Shown: one piece after another, positions 42,073-50,437 of the stretch
Layout: each line of letters starts with the position of its first letter
Position numbering within the stretch: position 1 is the first letter of the stretch
NCBI GenBank assembly: GCA_964448675.1
Contig: CAYUZU010000008.1
Coordinates: forward strand, 124,001 to 188,000
Direction of reading: 5' to 3'
Length of the DNA stretch: 64,000 nucleotides
Source of the DNA: CAYUZU01 sp964448675
GTDB taxonomy: Bacteria > Planctomycetota > Phycisphaerae > UBA1845 > Fen-1342
Program-made: the position numbers and the translations under genes
The notes under the pieces: generated by a model
The model's database searches: none
The model's input: the letters and a program-made list of their open reading frames with translations, nothing else
What the model was told of the DNA's origin: nothing

Positions 42073-42648
42073 GTGGCACGCGACTGGTCCACCATCTTGC
42101 AGGAACATCAACAGTTGATCGCCGGTCTGGCCGACGGGGCGGCGGTGCTCGACGGCATCACGGACGCGGTCGTTGCGTGCCTCGGCAGCGGTCGCCGCGT
42201 GTACACCTTCGGCAACGGGGGCAGCGCCGCGGATGCGCAGCACATCGCGGCGGAGCTGCTGGGGCGCTTCAAGCACGATCGGCAGGCGCTGCCGGCGCTG
42301 GCCATCAGCACCGACAGCTCCACCATGACCGCGATCGCCAACGACTTGGGCTACGACCGCATCTTCGCGCGCCAGCTCGAGGGACTGGTACAGCCGGGCG
42401 ACATCGCCTGGGCCCTGAGCACCAGCGGCAATTCACCGAACGTTCTCGCCGCGATCGATGCCGCCCGGCAGCGCGGGGCTACGATCATTGGCTTCACCGG
42501 CCAGACTGGCGGCGCAATGGCAGACCGCTGCGATCTCCTGTTCCGGGCACCGCATACCTCCAGCGACCGGATCCAGGAAGCCCACCTGCTGGCATACCAC
42601 TACATTTGCGAGCAGGTCGAAGCGCGGCTGGGGTCGCCCGACACGTAG
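42073..42648 (+). CDS. gmhA: Phosphoheptose isomerase, 191 aa
   Basis: The enzyme converts sedoheptulose-7-phosphate to D-glycero-D-manno-heptose-7-phosphate, the first step of heptose synthesis. The GTG start follows AGGA by 8 bases. It shows the SIS-domain motif YTFGNGGSAADAQHIAAEL, a conserved LSTSGNSPN loop and a C-terminal SDRIQEAHLLAYH segment with the catalytic Glu and His. Length and motifs are standard for GmhA. It lies 12 bases after hldE, so both are made from one message. Confidence 0.93.
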   Translation: MARDWSTILQEHQQLIAGLADGAAVLDGITDAVVACLGSGRRVYTFGNGGSAADAQHIAAELLGRFKHDRQALPALAISTDSSTMTAIANDLGYDRIFARQLEGLVQPGDIAWALSTSGNSPNVLAAIDAARQRGATIIGFTGQTGGAMADRCDLLFRAPHTSSDRIQEAHLLAYHYICEQVEARLGSPDT

Positions 42649-42735
42649 ACGTTCGCTTGGCCCGCGCTGCGACCCGCAGGGAGCGAAACACGCCGCCTGC
42701 AGTCGGGCGACGGTAGCGCACCGGTGGTCGTGCTC

Positions 42736-43038
42736 ATGTTCACCGACATGCTTGCAGCGATGCTGATCGTCACCGGCAACTACATCGAGGCCGGCGTGTG
42801 GTTCTTCATCGCCTGTATCCTCGCGGTCTATGCGCTGCAGCACGATGGCCTTGTCCGCCGGCGCTCGTGGCAGACGGCGGCGGTGATTTTCGTCTTCGGC
42901 CTCAGCGACGTCGTGGAGGCGCAGACGGGAGCCTGGTGGGACCCCTGGTGGCTATTCGTATGGAAGGCCGCGTGTGTGATCGCCTTGGCGGCGCTACTGC
43001 TGGACGCCTGGCATCGGCGCAGCAAGCGGCGTGGTTGA
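42736..43038 (+). CDS. Small membrane protein, 100 aa
   Basis: No family is recognised. The ATG at 42736 is chosen over an upstream GTG because the conserved-looking hydrophobic helix starts there. Three hydrophobic segments are visible: MLAAMLIVTG-EAGVWFFIACILAVYAL, SWQTAAVIFVFGLSD and WLFVWKAACVIALAALLL, with a Trp-rich loop (AWWDPWWLF) and a basic C-terminus. It follows gmhA after 87 bases and is convergent with the FG-GAP gene. Its role is unknown; a small channel-like or accessory membrane protein is possible. Confidence 0.6.
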   Translation: MFTDMLAAMLIVTGNYIEAGVWFFIACILAVYALQHDGLVRRRSWQTAAVIFVFGLSDVVEAQTGAWWDPWWLFVWKAACVIALAALLLDAWHRRSKRRG

Positions 43039-43055
43039 GCCGCGCTGGGGCGCGC

Positions 43056-44744
43056 TCAGATCGGCCCGTCGAACACCTCGGCCAGCCCCGGCAGGTCGTC
43101 GCCATCCACCCGTTCGTCGAGCGTGAAGTCCAGTAGCACGCAGGGCACCGTCGGCGGTTCGTCAAACACCGTCCCGCAGCACGGCTGCAACAGCGCCAAA
43201 TCACGCAGGTCGACGTCGCGGTCAAACTCCGCGTCGCCCGAGATGAACGTGTACACGTAGGCGCTGCCGGCATAGCCATTGTTGAACGGCGTGCCGAAGA
43301 ACACCTCGTCCAGCGCGTCGCCGTTGCTGTTGACCGTCGTCAGCGAGAAGCCGATGCGGTCGCCGGCCGCCCCGACGATACGGATGTCGCTGTCCACCCC
43401 CGCCGCGTATTGCACCGGAAGCAGGTCCGTCCGTCCCAGCAACACCTCGACCACGCCATTGGTCGCCGGCCCCGCGAACCGCTCGGCGGCCGCGAGATCG
43501 TCGATCCCGTCGCCGTTGTAGTCCCCCGCCGTCACGAGCGTGCCGAGATTCTCCTCGAATTCGCCGACGAACTCGAAATCGACGGCCGTGAGCGCGAGGT
43601 TGAACAGGTGCGTGCCGGTCTGGTACTGCGGCCCGCCAAGCAGCCCATACACGATCCCGTCGCCGCGTTGATCGCTGAACGTGCCCGCGTCCGCACCGGG
43701 CGCCGCGGCGGCCAGGTCATCGACCCCGTCACCGTTGAAGTCACCAACCGCGACCGACTCGCCGAGCTGGTCCCATTCGCGGGCCCCGCGCAGCTTGATC
43801 GGCGACGATGTCGACGCGAGGTTGTAGAACCCGGGCCAGGCCGCCTGCCCGCGGAAGACATACACCGCGCCCTCGGAAGAGAAGTAACCGATCTCGCTCG
43901 CGTAGTGGTTGGGCAGGATCAGCTCGTCGATGCCGTCGCCGGTGATGTCGCCCGTCGCCACGATCGTACCGAGCTCGTCGTAGCGCCCCGCGCCCCAGAC
44001 CATCACCTCATAGCTCGTCGGCGACGAGAGATTCAAGGTGAACCCCGGCGGAAACGGCCCGCCGAATTTCACGTACACGCGGCCGGCCTGTGACTGATTC
44101 CCGTCGGCCAGGTGCACGCCCAGCACGATGTCACCGTAGTTGTCACCGTTGAGGTCCCCGATCGCCGCCGCTCGCGAATCGAGCCCGCCGAAGGAGTTCG
44201 CCCCGCCCATGTCGCCGTAGGCCACGGGCCCGATGATCCGCAGGTCCCAGTCGTTGGGGTCGGCCATGCTGCGCGTGTTGAACTCATAGAAATCCGCCGC
44301 ACCGAACAGCAGATAGGCCACGCCGCAATCGACCACGCCGCTGTAATCCGCCGTCGATGCGACCAGCAGCAGATCATCCACCCCGTCGCCGGTGACATCG
44401 CCCGCGGCCATGGACGAACCGAGATTGTCATTCAGCGCCGCCCCGCTGATAACCAGATCGGCCGGGTTCGTCGCCAGGTCGATCGTGCCCAGGCCGTGGG
44501 CCCCGCCCCCGCCGCGGAGGATGTGCACCGTGCTGATGACGTCGCCGTAGTCCTCGGACGCTGCGACGACCACGTCGTCAAAGCCGTCGCCGTCGAAATC
44601 GCCCCCGCACAGCGGTCGGCCCCAGTCCACGTCTGCCACCGGTCCGCGCAGGATCGTGCCCGCATCGTCGCTCTCCACCAGCCGCGGCTGCGCGCACACG
44701 CCGCCAGTGGCCGCCAGTACGAGCATCATCAAGATCATCCGCAT
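43056..44744 (-). CDS. Exported FG-GAP (integrin-alpha-like) repeat protein with dockerin-like tail, 562 aa
   Basis: The ATG at 44744 has AGAGGAAG just upstream and begins a signal peptide (MRMILMMLVLAATGGVCA). Seven FG-GAP blades carry Ca-binding loops of the DxDxDGxxD type: GDFDGDGFDDVVVAA, GDVTGDGVDDLLLVA, GDLNGDNYGDIVLG, GDITGDGIDELIL, GDFNGDGVDDLAAAA, GDYNGDGIDDLAAAE and a degenerate NSNGDALDEVFFG. The C-terminus has DRDVDLRDLALLQ and RVDGDDLPGLAE, a degenerate dockerin pair. Such propellers bind ligands or surfaces; nothing here suggests an enzyme. Confidence 0.85.
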   Translation of the reverse strand: MRMILMMLVLAATGGVCAQPRLVESDDAGTILRGPVADVDWGRPLCGGDFDGDGFDDVVVAASEDYGDVISTVHILRGGGGAHGLGTIDLATNPADLVISGAALNDNLGSSMAAGDVTGDGVDDLLLVASTADYSGVVDCGVAYLLFGAADFYEFNTRSMADPNDWDLRIIGPVAYGDMGGANSFGGLDSRAAAIGDLNGDNYGDIVLGVHLADGNQSQAGRVYVKFGGPFPPGFTLNLSSPTSYEVMVWGAGRYDELGTIVATGDITGDGIDELILPNHYASEIGYFSSEGAVYVFRGQAAWPGFYNLASTSSPIKLRGAREWDQLGESVAVGDFNGDGVDDLAAAAPGADAGTFSDQRGDGIVYGLLGGPQYQTGTHLFNLALTAVDFEFVGEFEENLGTLVTAGDYNGDGIDDLAAAERFAGPATNGVVEVLLGRTDLLPVQYAAGVDSDIRIVGAAGDRIGFSLTTVNSNGDALDEVFFGTPFNNGYAGSAYVYTFISGDAEFDRDVDLRDLALLQPCCGTVFDEPPTVPCVLLDFTLDERVDGDDLPGLAEVFDGPI

Positions 44745-44892
44745 GAGCTTCTTCCTCTCCATCCGCACGGCGCCGTCCGGCGCCGTGATTCGTTCCATTT
44801 CGTGGCATGGCGTCGTAAGCCGCGCACACCCGGACCGCCGGCCCGGCATCTTCTCCCGGTTGCCAGCGTCCCACGACTGATCACTGACGACT

Positions 44893-46140
44893 CTACCTGT
44901 ACATCAAGTATAACGCGCGGACCTTCTCGAACCGCGCCAGTTCCTCGCGCCACGCGTCCTTCCACCGCCGCCCCTGCGGCCCGTCCGGGATTCGCGCCAC
45001 CAGCTCGTCATTGAAGATCAAGCGCGTGACCTTCTCGTGGTCAAAGTCCGACTCGTGCAGTGTTTCCAGCGCGTGGGCGATCCACAAGCCTGCCTCCGCC
45101 GGATCAAATGCGTTCCGGTCAATCAACAGCACCTGCACTCCGCCACAGCTCTCGCCCTTGAACTTGCTCGCCGTCGGCGTGAACCGGAACGGCACGAACC
45201 GCACGCCCGGCAGGCCGCGCTCGTTGAGCGTGGCCGCCAGCCGCCGCTCGTCGACCCACGGTGCCCCGAACCGTTCGAACGGCGTATCCGTGCCGCGGCC
45301 GACCGAAATCCGGCAGGCCTCGATCATGCCAACGGCCGGATAAAGCGTGGCCTGCGTCAGCGAGCGCATGTTCGGCGAGGGATCGATCCACACCAGCCCG
45401 GTCTGGTCGTACCACATGTCGCGCTGCCAGCCCTTCATCTTCACCACGTGCAGATCGGCCCCGATCTTCCGCTCCTCGTTGAACATCGTGGCGAGCTCGC
45501 CGACGGTCATGCCGTGCACCAGCGGCATGTGGTGATACGCCGTGAAGTGCCCGTCGCTGGTATTGAACGGTCCGAAAACGCGCGTGCCGGTGATGGGGTT
45601 CGGCCGATCGAGCACGACGAAGTGCAGGCCGTGCTCTGCCGCCGCCTCCATCGCGAACGCCATCGTCGCGATGTACGTGTAGAACCGCGTGCCGATGTCC
45701 TGGATGTCGAACACCAGCGTGTCGACGCCGGCGAGCATTTCCGCCGACGGTCGCCGCGTCTTGCCGTACAGGCTGTAGATCTTCAAACCGGTGCCGCTGT
45801 CGACCGAATCCTGCACGTGCGTGTCGAGCTTGCCGTGAATGCCGTGCTCGGGACTGAACAACGCCGCCAGGTTCACGTTCGGCGCGTCGTGCAGCAGCGT
45901 GATCGCCGACCGCCCGCGATAATCCACCCCGGTGTGGTTCGTGATCAGCCCGACCTTGCGGCCGGCCAGGGCGGCGAATTCCTGCTCGACCAGCACGTCC
46001 AGCCCCGTCAGTACCGTCAGTACCGTCGGCTTCGGCGGCGGTGTGTCGGCGGTGCCCTGGCCGGCGGCGAAAGCCGGGGCGCCAAGAACGAACAGCAGGG
46101 CGCAGAAAGCAACGGAAACGGGGTAATCGGCGCGGGGCAT
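44893..46140 (-). CDS. DUF1343 / NamZ-like exo-N-acetylmuramidase, exported, 415 aa
   Basis: The ATG at 46140 has AGGAG 7 bases upstream. A signal peptide (residues 1-28) is followed by the DUF1343 core: GRKVGLITNHTGVDYRG, LFSPEHGIHG, SLYGKTRRPSAEML, LVFDIQDIGTRFYTYI and DRPNPI. The family includes NamZ of Bacillus, which releases terminal N-acetylmuramic acid from peptidoglycan fragments; this function is transferred by resemblance. Full length is present. Gene order gives no operon partner: the group II intron lies upstream. Confidence 0.85.
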   Translation of the reverse strand: MPRADYPVSVAFCALLFVLGAPAFAAGQGTADTPPPKPTVLTVLTGLDVLVEQEFAALAGRKVGLITNHTGVDYRGRSAITLLHDAPNVNLAALFSPEHGIHGKLDTHVQDSVDSGTGLKIYSLYGKTRRPSAEMLAGVDTLVFDIQDIGTRFYTYIATMAFAMEAAAEHGLHFVVLDRPNPITGTRVFGPFNTSDGHFTAYHHMPLVHGMTVGELATMFNEERKIGADLHVVKMKGWQRDMWYDQTGLVWIDPSPNMRSLTQATLYPAVGMIEACRISVGRGTDTPFERFGAPWVDERRLAATLNERGLPGVRFVPFRFTPTASKFKGESCGGVQVLLIDRNAFDPAEAGLWIAHALETLHESDFDHEKVTRLIFNDELVARIPDGPQGRRWKDAWREELARFEKVRALYLMYR

Positions 46141-46514
46141 CGTCAATCTCCTGTGCGTTGGGATAAACCGGCAAAGGCGTAGTGAATGAAAGAGTCATAC
46201 ATTGAAGGGTCAGCGGCCCACGACGGCCCCGAGTCATGCGTCGTTGCCCGTGAGGGCAGGGGCGAAGCGTTGACCGGGGTACGCGCAGGCCGGGTATTCA
46301 GCCGCGAAACGAACCTCCCTCCGGGACGCCGACGCCGTAGGCGAAGGCGGGAGGCCTTACCGGGCGCATCACCATCGCGAGATGCGACCGGGTCCCGCGC
46401 GGTCAGAGACCCCGAGCATGTGCGGAAGCATCTTGCGCGAGAACCGGGAGATTCCATGTTGGCCCGCGCCGATGGCGGTACGGGACGTGTCGGGAAGTCT
46501 GAGGACGCGCGCCG

Positions 46515-47177
46515 ATGATGCACGAACATGGGAAGCCGGACGGTCCCGTAGTACCGTCGAAGCCCCCGAACAAAGCGGACGGGGGGCGGTTTGACCGGGT
46601 TCACCCGAACCGGTCCGCGACGGAGAGGGTCGAGGGAAGGGGACCGGCCAAAGAGAACCCGCACGAGGGCGACGCGCTGGACGCCCTGTATACCGGATTG
46701 CTGGCGAGGAAGGTGAACTGGGTGCTGGAAGCGGACATTCGCGGGTTCTTCGACGCCATCGACCGCGAATGGCTGATGAAGTTCGTCGAGCACCGGATCG
46801 GCGACTGGCGTGTCAGCCGGCTCATCCGAAAGTGGTTGAGCGCCGGCGTGCTGGAAGACGGGGTCCGGACGCATAGCCAGACGGGTACGGTGCAGGGCGG
46901 CAGCATCTCTCCGCTGCTGGCCAACACCTACCTTCACTATGCGTTCGACCTGTGGGTCCAGCAGTGGAGAACCAGGCAGGCGCGCGGCGACGTCAACGGC
47001 CACGCGTTGATGCGGTGCCGCCTCCAGGTCGGGGGGCTCTGGCATCGCGCGCTGTGTCGGCGCAGCCAGCACGGGCGGATTCCCCGGCAGCAGATGCGCC
47101 GCCTGATCGCCCTGCACCTGCCTATGGCCCGAATCTGTCATCCTTATCCTTTGCGGAGGCTCGGCGTTGTCACCTGA
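46515..47177 (+). pseudogene. Remnant of group II intron reverse transcriptase/maturase (ltrA-like)
   Basis: The frame keeps the RT core blocks DALDALYTGLLARKVNWVL, DIRGFFDAIDREWLM, IRKWLSAGVLEDG, GTVQGGSISPLLANTYLHY and FDLWVQQWRTRQARGDV. The N-terminal RT0-RT1 region is missing before it. After ARGDV the sequence passes into GLWHRALCRRSQHGRI and ends ARICHPYPLRRLGVVT, the normal end of the maturase. The YADD catalytic motif, the thumb and most of the X domain are deleted. The protein cannot be an active reverse transcriptase. The frame happens to be open across both deletions. Confidence 0.85.
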
Positions 47178-47182
47178 GGCAA

Positions 47183-47215
47183 GAGCCGGATGCGGTAATC
47201 CCACTCGTCCGGATC
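47183..47215 (+). other. Group II intron domain V
   Basis: A 33-base hairpin starts GAGCCGGATGCGG and ends CGTCCGGATC, with the AGC catalytic triad near its base. It is followed by the domain VI-like stem GGGGTGCCC / GGGGCATCCC. It begins six bases after the maturase stop, the normal place. Confidence 0.8.
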
Positions 47216-47400
47216 CGTGGACGGGGTGCCCTGTTCAAGGGGCATCCCTACTCCGACCCTACCCGGGGGCGGCTGCTGATCCAAGCCACAAGAGTGTCGT
47301 CCCGTGATCGTGGGCATTATAGCCGTTTCGGGAGCGAGTGCGACCTGACCTTCCGCCTGGCGACGTAGGTTGCCGGCCGGCCGGGATCCGGAAGTTATGC

Positions 47401-47430
47401 TTGTCGGTCGCACGTGACGCGGGGTACATT
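47401..47430 (+). promoter_or_regulatory. Candidate promoter for the exported protein at 47.5 kb
   Basis: TTGTCG-N18-TACATT lies about 100 bases upstream of the start codon, beyond the end of the intron. The match is moderate. Confidence 0.35.
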
Positions 47431-47536
47431 GGCGGGCACGCGGCGGGTGGATCTCGTCAGCGGGTGTTCGGCGCCCGGGACTGGAGTACCCGGTTCCGGG
47501 GATTCAGTTCAGCTCAAACAACGAGGAGGGACCGTC

Positions 47537-49132
47537 ATGGTGCGGCTCCGTTTGCCCGGTTGGCTGGCACCGGGATTGATGCTATTGCTGCCGGGGGCTT
47601 TCGCGGCGGGGCAGTGTGCCGCGTACGACTTCGAGGGGGCTGCGGTCGGTACGATCGTGACATCGCAGTACGCCGGCGTGACGTTCTCCGCGGTTGGCGA
47701 CAGTTGTGACGGGACGCCACCGGTCCGCTTGCGCATCGCCGAAGGATTCTACGGCGACACGTTCGCGAGCCAGGTGGTGTTGATCGACGCGGGCTGCCCC
47801 GATTTCAGTCCGGACTTTTTGCGGATGGTGTTCAGCGATCCACAGCGGGAAGTGCGCTTCACGATGGGCCTGTGGGGCAGCGGGTACCTGTACCAGATTC
47901 GCGTGTACTCGACGGCGAGCGGGTCCGGCCTCGTGGAGAGTCACACCATCGAGCTGCCGGGGACAGGGTTCGTGGGGGCGCAGCGACTGGTGGTGCTCGA
48001 GCGCGAGGAGGGCGACATTCGCCGGATCGAGATCGAGAGCAGTTCGCTCGGATTCGAGGCGATCGACAACCTCGTGTTCGGTCAGGACACGACGCCGCCG
48101 ACCGTGTACATCGACAGCCCGGCGCAGCTCGCTTGTGTCTGTGGTCAGATCACGCTGGAGGGCGTCGTGTGTGACTTCGACGGGGCGTATGACCGCGATC
48201 GGCTCGAGTACCGGCGGCTGTGGCCGCAGCCGCAGGTCGGCTGGACCCTGGTGCGCGAGTACGTCGGCTCGCCGGTATGTCAGCCCAATTCGCTGTATAC
48301 CTGGAACACGGCGACCGTGATGGACGGGATCTACGTGCTGCGGGTGACGTCGCTGAACGCGTGCAGCCTGGCGGCCAATGCCGAACTGACGGTGCAGGTG
48401 AACAACGCGATGGACACGGTCCGGATCGACAAGCCGACGGCGGGGACGGTGGTTGGCGGCGCGATCTGCCTCGACGGCACCGTGTGGGATCGGGCGTGTT
48501 TCGATTACTACAAGGTGGAGTTTCGGCCGGGGGCGGGCGGCGCGTGGACGGAAGTCGATCCGAACGTGGACAAGTACTACAGCACGGCGACCAACGAAAA
48601 GCTGGCCGACTGGGTGGTGGCGCCGGACCTGCCGGACGGGGCTTACGAGTTGCGCGTGCGGGCGTGGAGTGACTGTACGGCGGGTGACGTCCAGGACACC
48701 GAGACGATGACGGTCATGCTCGACAACACGCCGCCGACGGCCACGATGACGGCGCCGTCGGCATGCACGACGACCAGCGGCACGGTGCAGTTCTTCGGCA
48801 CGGCGCTGGACGCGAATCTGGATGTGTGGGAGTTGGCGTACTACGACCCGTTCACGGCGAACTGGGAGAATATCGCGACGGGGTTGACGCCAGTGAATGG
48901 CGGGTTGCTGGGCGCGTGGGATACGACGGGGCTGGCATCATGTTCCTACTGTGTGCGGCTGCGGGTGTGGGACACGGCGGTGCTGGGGTTGTGTGAGGAC
49001 GTGTCGCGGCACCGCACGGATTACTACGTGGCGGTGGCGATCGGCCCGTGGGCTTCGGCCGACCTGGACATCGATGGCGACGTGGACATCGCGGATTTTG
49101 CGGAGTTCGAAGTACAGTTCACCGGGCCGTAG
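47537..49132 (+). CDS. Exported Ig-like-domain protein with dockerin-like end, 531 aa
   Basis: GAGGAGGG lies just before the ATG, and the protein starts with a signal peptide (LAPGLMLLLPGAFAAGQ). Residues of about 28-190 form a lectin-like or PEP-associated beta domain (YDFEGAAVGTIVTSQYAGVTF), common in exported planctomycete proteins. Three Ig-like segments of 80-100 residues follow, each opening with TPPT-type or IDKPTAG and containing LDGTVWD or FFGTALD. The end DLDIDGDVDIADFAEFEVQF is a single dockerin-like motif. No enzymatic residues are evident. Adhesion or structural binding is likely. Confidence 0.8.
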   Translation: MVRLRLPGWLAPGLMLLLPGAFAAGQCAAYDFEGAAVGTIVTSQYAGVTFSAVGDSCDGTPPVRLRIAEGFYGDTFASQVVLIDAGCPDFSPDFLRMVFSDPQREVRFTMGLWGSGYLYQIRVYSTASGSGLVESHTIELPGTGFVGAQRLVVLEREEGDIRRIEIESSSLGFEAIDNLVFGQDTTPPTVYIDSPAQLACVCGQITLEGVVCDFDGAYDRDRLEYRRLWPQPQVGWTLVREYVGSPVCQPNSLYTWNTATVMDGIYVLRVTSLNACSLAANAELTVQVNNAMDTVRIDKPTAGTVVGGAICLDGTVWDRACFDYYKVEFRPGAGGAWTEVDPNVDKYYSTATNEKLADWVVAPDLPDGAYELRVRAWSDCTAGDVQDTETMTVMLDNTPPTATMTAPSACTTTSGTVQFFGTALDANLDVWELAYYDPFTANWENIATGLTPVNGGLLGAWDTTGLASCSYCVRLRVWDTAVLGLCEDVSRHRTDYYVAVAIGPWASADLDIDGDVDIADFAEFEVQFTGP

Positions 49133-49287
49133 GGCGCGGTGTTTGTCAGCGTGCTGGTGGCCGGGCGTTGCCGCGAGGGCCGCGCTCGGCGCCACCAGGC
49201 TGCGCGCTTGCTCGTCAGCCCAGGCGTCGAATCGGGGCCTCCGCCCCCTGTACGACGGCGACGGCGCAGGGTTGGCTTGCCGCGGCG

Positions 49288-49926
49288 CTAGCCGCCGAAA
49301 CGGCGCTGGGCGCGCCGCGACCAGAAGAGCACGACGCCGGAAAGCAGCAAGGCCGTGGTGCCGGGTTCGGGAATCACCGTGAGGCTGATGGCGCCAAACG
49401 TCTGTGGTGCTACCGGATCGAAGTTGTCGTTCACGGTGAGGTTCTGCAGGAAGCCCTCGCTCGGCGTGATGGTGATCACGTCGCCCGGCGACGCGGTGTC
49501 GGGCACGAGCAGGTCGAACGTGAACAACGCCACCACGTCGCCGACGTTCGCGCCAAAGTTCGGTGCGAAGGCATCGGTCGTCACGCCGCCGATGTCGGTG
49601 TATGCGCCGGGTTCGGGGCCGCCCAGTTGATTGCTGTCGACGTCGTCCCAGTCGGCGGTGTTGATCGCGACGCCGCTGATGTCGTTGCCCGTGGCGCCGG
49701 CCGTTCCGTCGAGGTCGAGGTCGATCGCGAACGCGAAGTGGCCGACGTCGACGAGGTTGTCACCCGCCATCGTCTCGACCTCGAGGGCCATTCCGAGCGT
49801 GCTGCCCGGCTCGATAGCGCCGGAAACATGCATCACGCGGTACTCGGCCGCCAGGGCCGCGAGCGGTGCGAGTATGATGATCAACAGACATTGGCCCGCC
49901 CCGGTCCGAAATCGCGTGCACTTCAT
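49288..49926 (-). CDS. PEP-CTERM protein with cohesin-like domain, 212 aa
   Basis: A signal peptide (LLIIILAPLAALA) is followed by a single beta-sandwich domain with AIDLDLDG and a long ITPSEGFLQNLTVND stretch; GDVVALFTFDLLVPD is the kind of strand seen in cohesin domains. The C-terminus VIPEPGTTALLLSGVVLFWSRR is a PEP-CTERM sorting signal with basic end. The cohesin resemblance is weak; it would be interesting because dockerin-like proteins are plentiful nearby. The gene is convergent with the 47.5-kb gene. Confidence 0.75.
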   Translation of the reverse strand: MKCTRFRTGAGQCLLIIILAPLAALAAEYRVMHVSGAIEPGSTLGMALEVETMAGDNLVDVGHFAFAIDLDLDGTAGATGNDISGVAINTADWDDVDSNQLGGPEPGAYTDIGGVTTDAFAPNFGANVGDVVALFTFDLLVPDTASPGDVITITPSEGFLQNLTVNDNFDPVAPQTFGAISLTVIPEPGTTALLLSGVVLFWSRRAQRRFGG

Positions 49927-50214
49927 GGTCGCTAAACCCCTTTCCTCATCCTACGTGACCAAGCTGCTTCAAGGGGAACCACCCCTCATAGGCTGCTAGG
50001 CCGGGCCGGCTGCGAAAGTCAAACCTCGGTGTCGCTTTTTTTCGGCCCCACCGGATTCGATCGCGCGGCGCGGGGGCGTAACCCGCGTGACGGACAGGAT
50101 CAAGAGTCAAATGAGGCTTACTGAGAATCAGCGGGCTGCGGCAGTTGCCGCCCGTACGCGATCCGGCAGCGGGTTTGGCTCGGACGCGCGGCGGGGCGGC
50201 ATCATCCCGGAGGA

Positions 50215-50243
50215 TTGAATTCGGCCACGCAAAGGCCCATAAT
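50215..50243 (+). promoter_or_regulatory. Candidate sigma-70 promoter of the giant gene
   Basis: TTGAAT-N17-CATAAT lies in the 511-base gap 49927-50437, which otherwise holds no gene that I can support. The leader would be about 190 bases and begins with a small hairpin (AATGTC with GACATT). Confidence 0.55.
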
Positions 50244-50437
50244 GTCAGTCCAAGACATTTCAGGGGTTTATCGGGTAGGGGGCGTCCTGCTCATCCCTGC
50301 GCCTGTCTGCGGACAATTGATGAGAGATGCGGGTCTGTTTGTCGTGTGCAATGAACCCACGCAACAGCGGTGTCGCTTGAGAAGCCCTGCGCATTGAGCG
50401 GTGGGTTCCGGCACGCCACGTCATGGGGAGAGGAAAC

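Larger units (their letters stand above)
46236..47262 (+). mobile_element. Deleted group II intron (about 1 kb)
   Basis: The segment has the parts of a bacterial group II intron in order: a 5' region with hairpin TTGCCC-GTGA-GGGCAG near 46243-46258, a truncated reverse-transcriptase frame, domain V at 47183-47215, and a domain VI-like stem ending near CCCTAC at about 47262. A full intron with its protein gene would be about 1.9-2.5 kb, so roughly half is lost. The 5' boundary is uncertain (ATGCG at 46236 could be the altered GTGCG start). It lies in the intergenic space upstream of the DUF1343 gene. Confidence 0.8.

Noticed and set aside
47144..47413. Short open frames on both strands around the intron end.
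   Set aside because: The sequence is intron domain V and VI; the frames have no family resemblance.
48100..48700. Repeats in the exported Ig-like gene as a possible CRISPR-like array.
   Set aside because: They are degenerate protein-domain repeats in frame, not short identical repeats with unique spacers.
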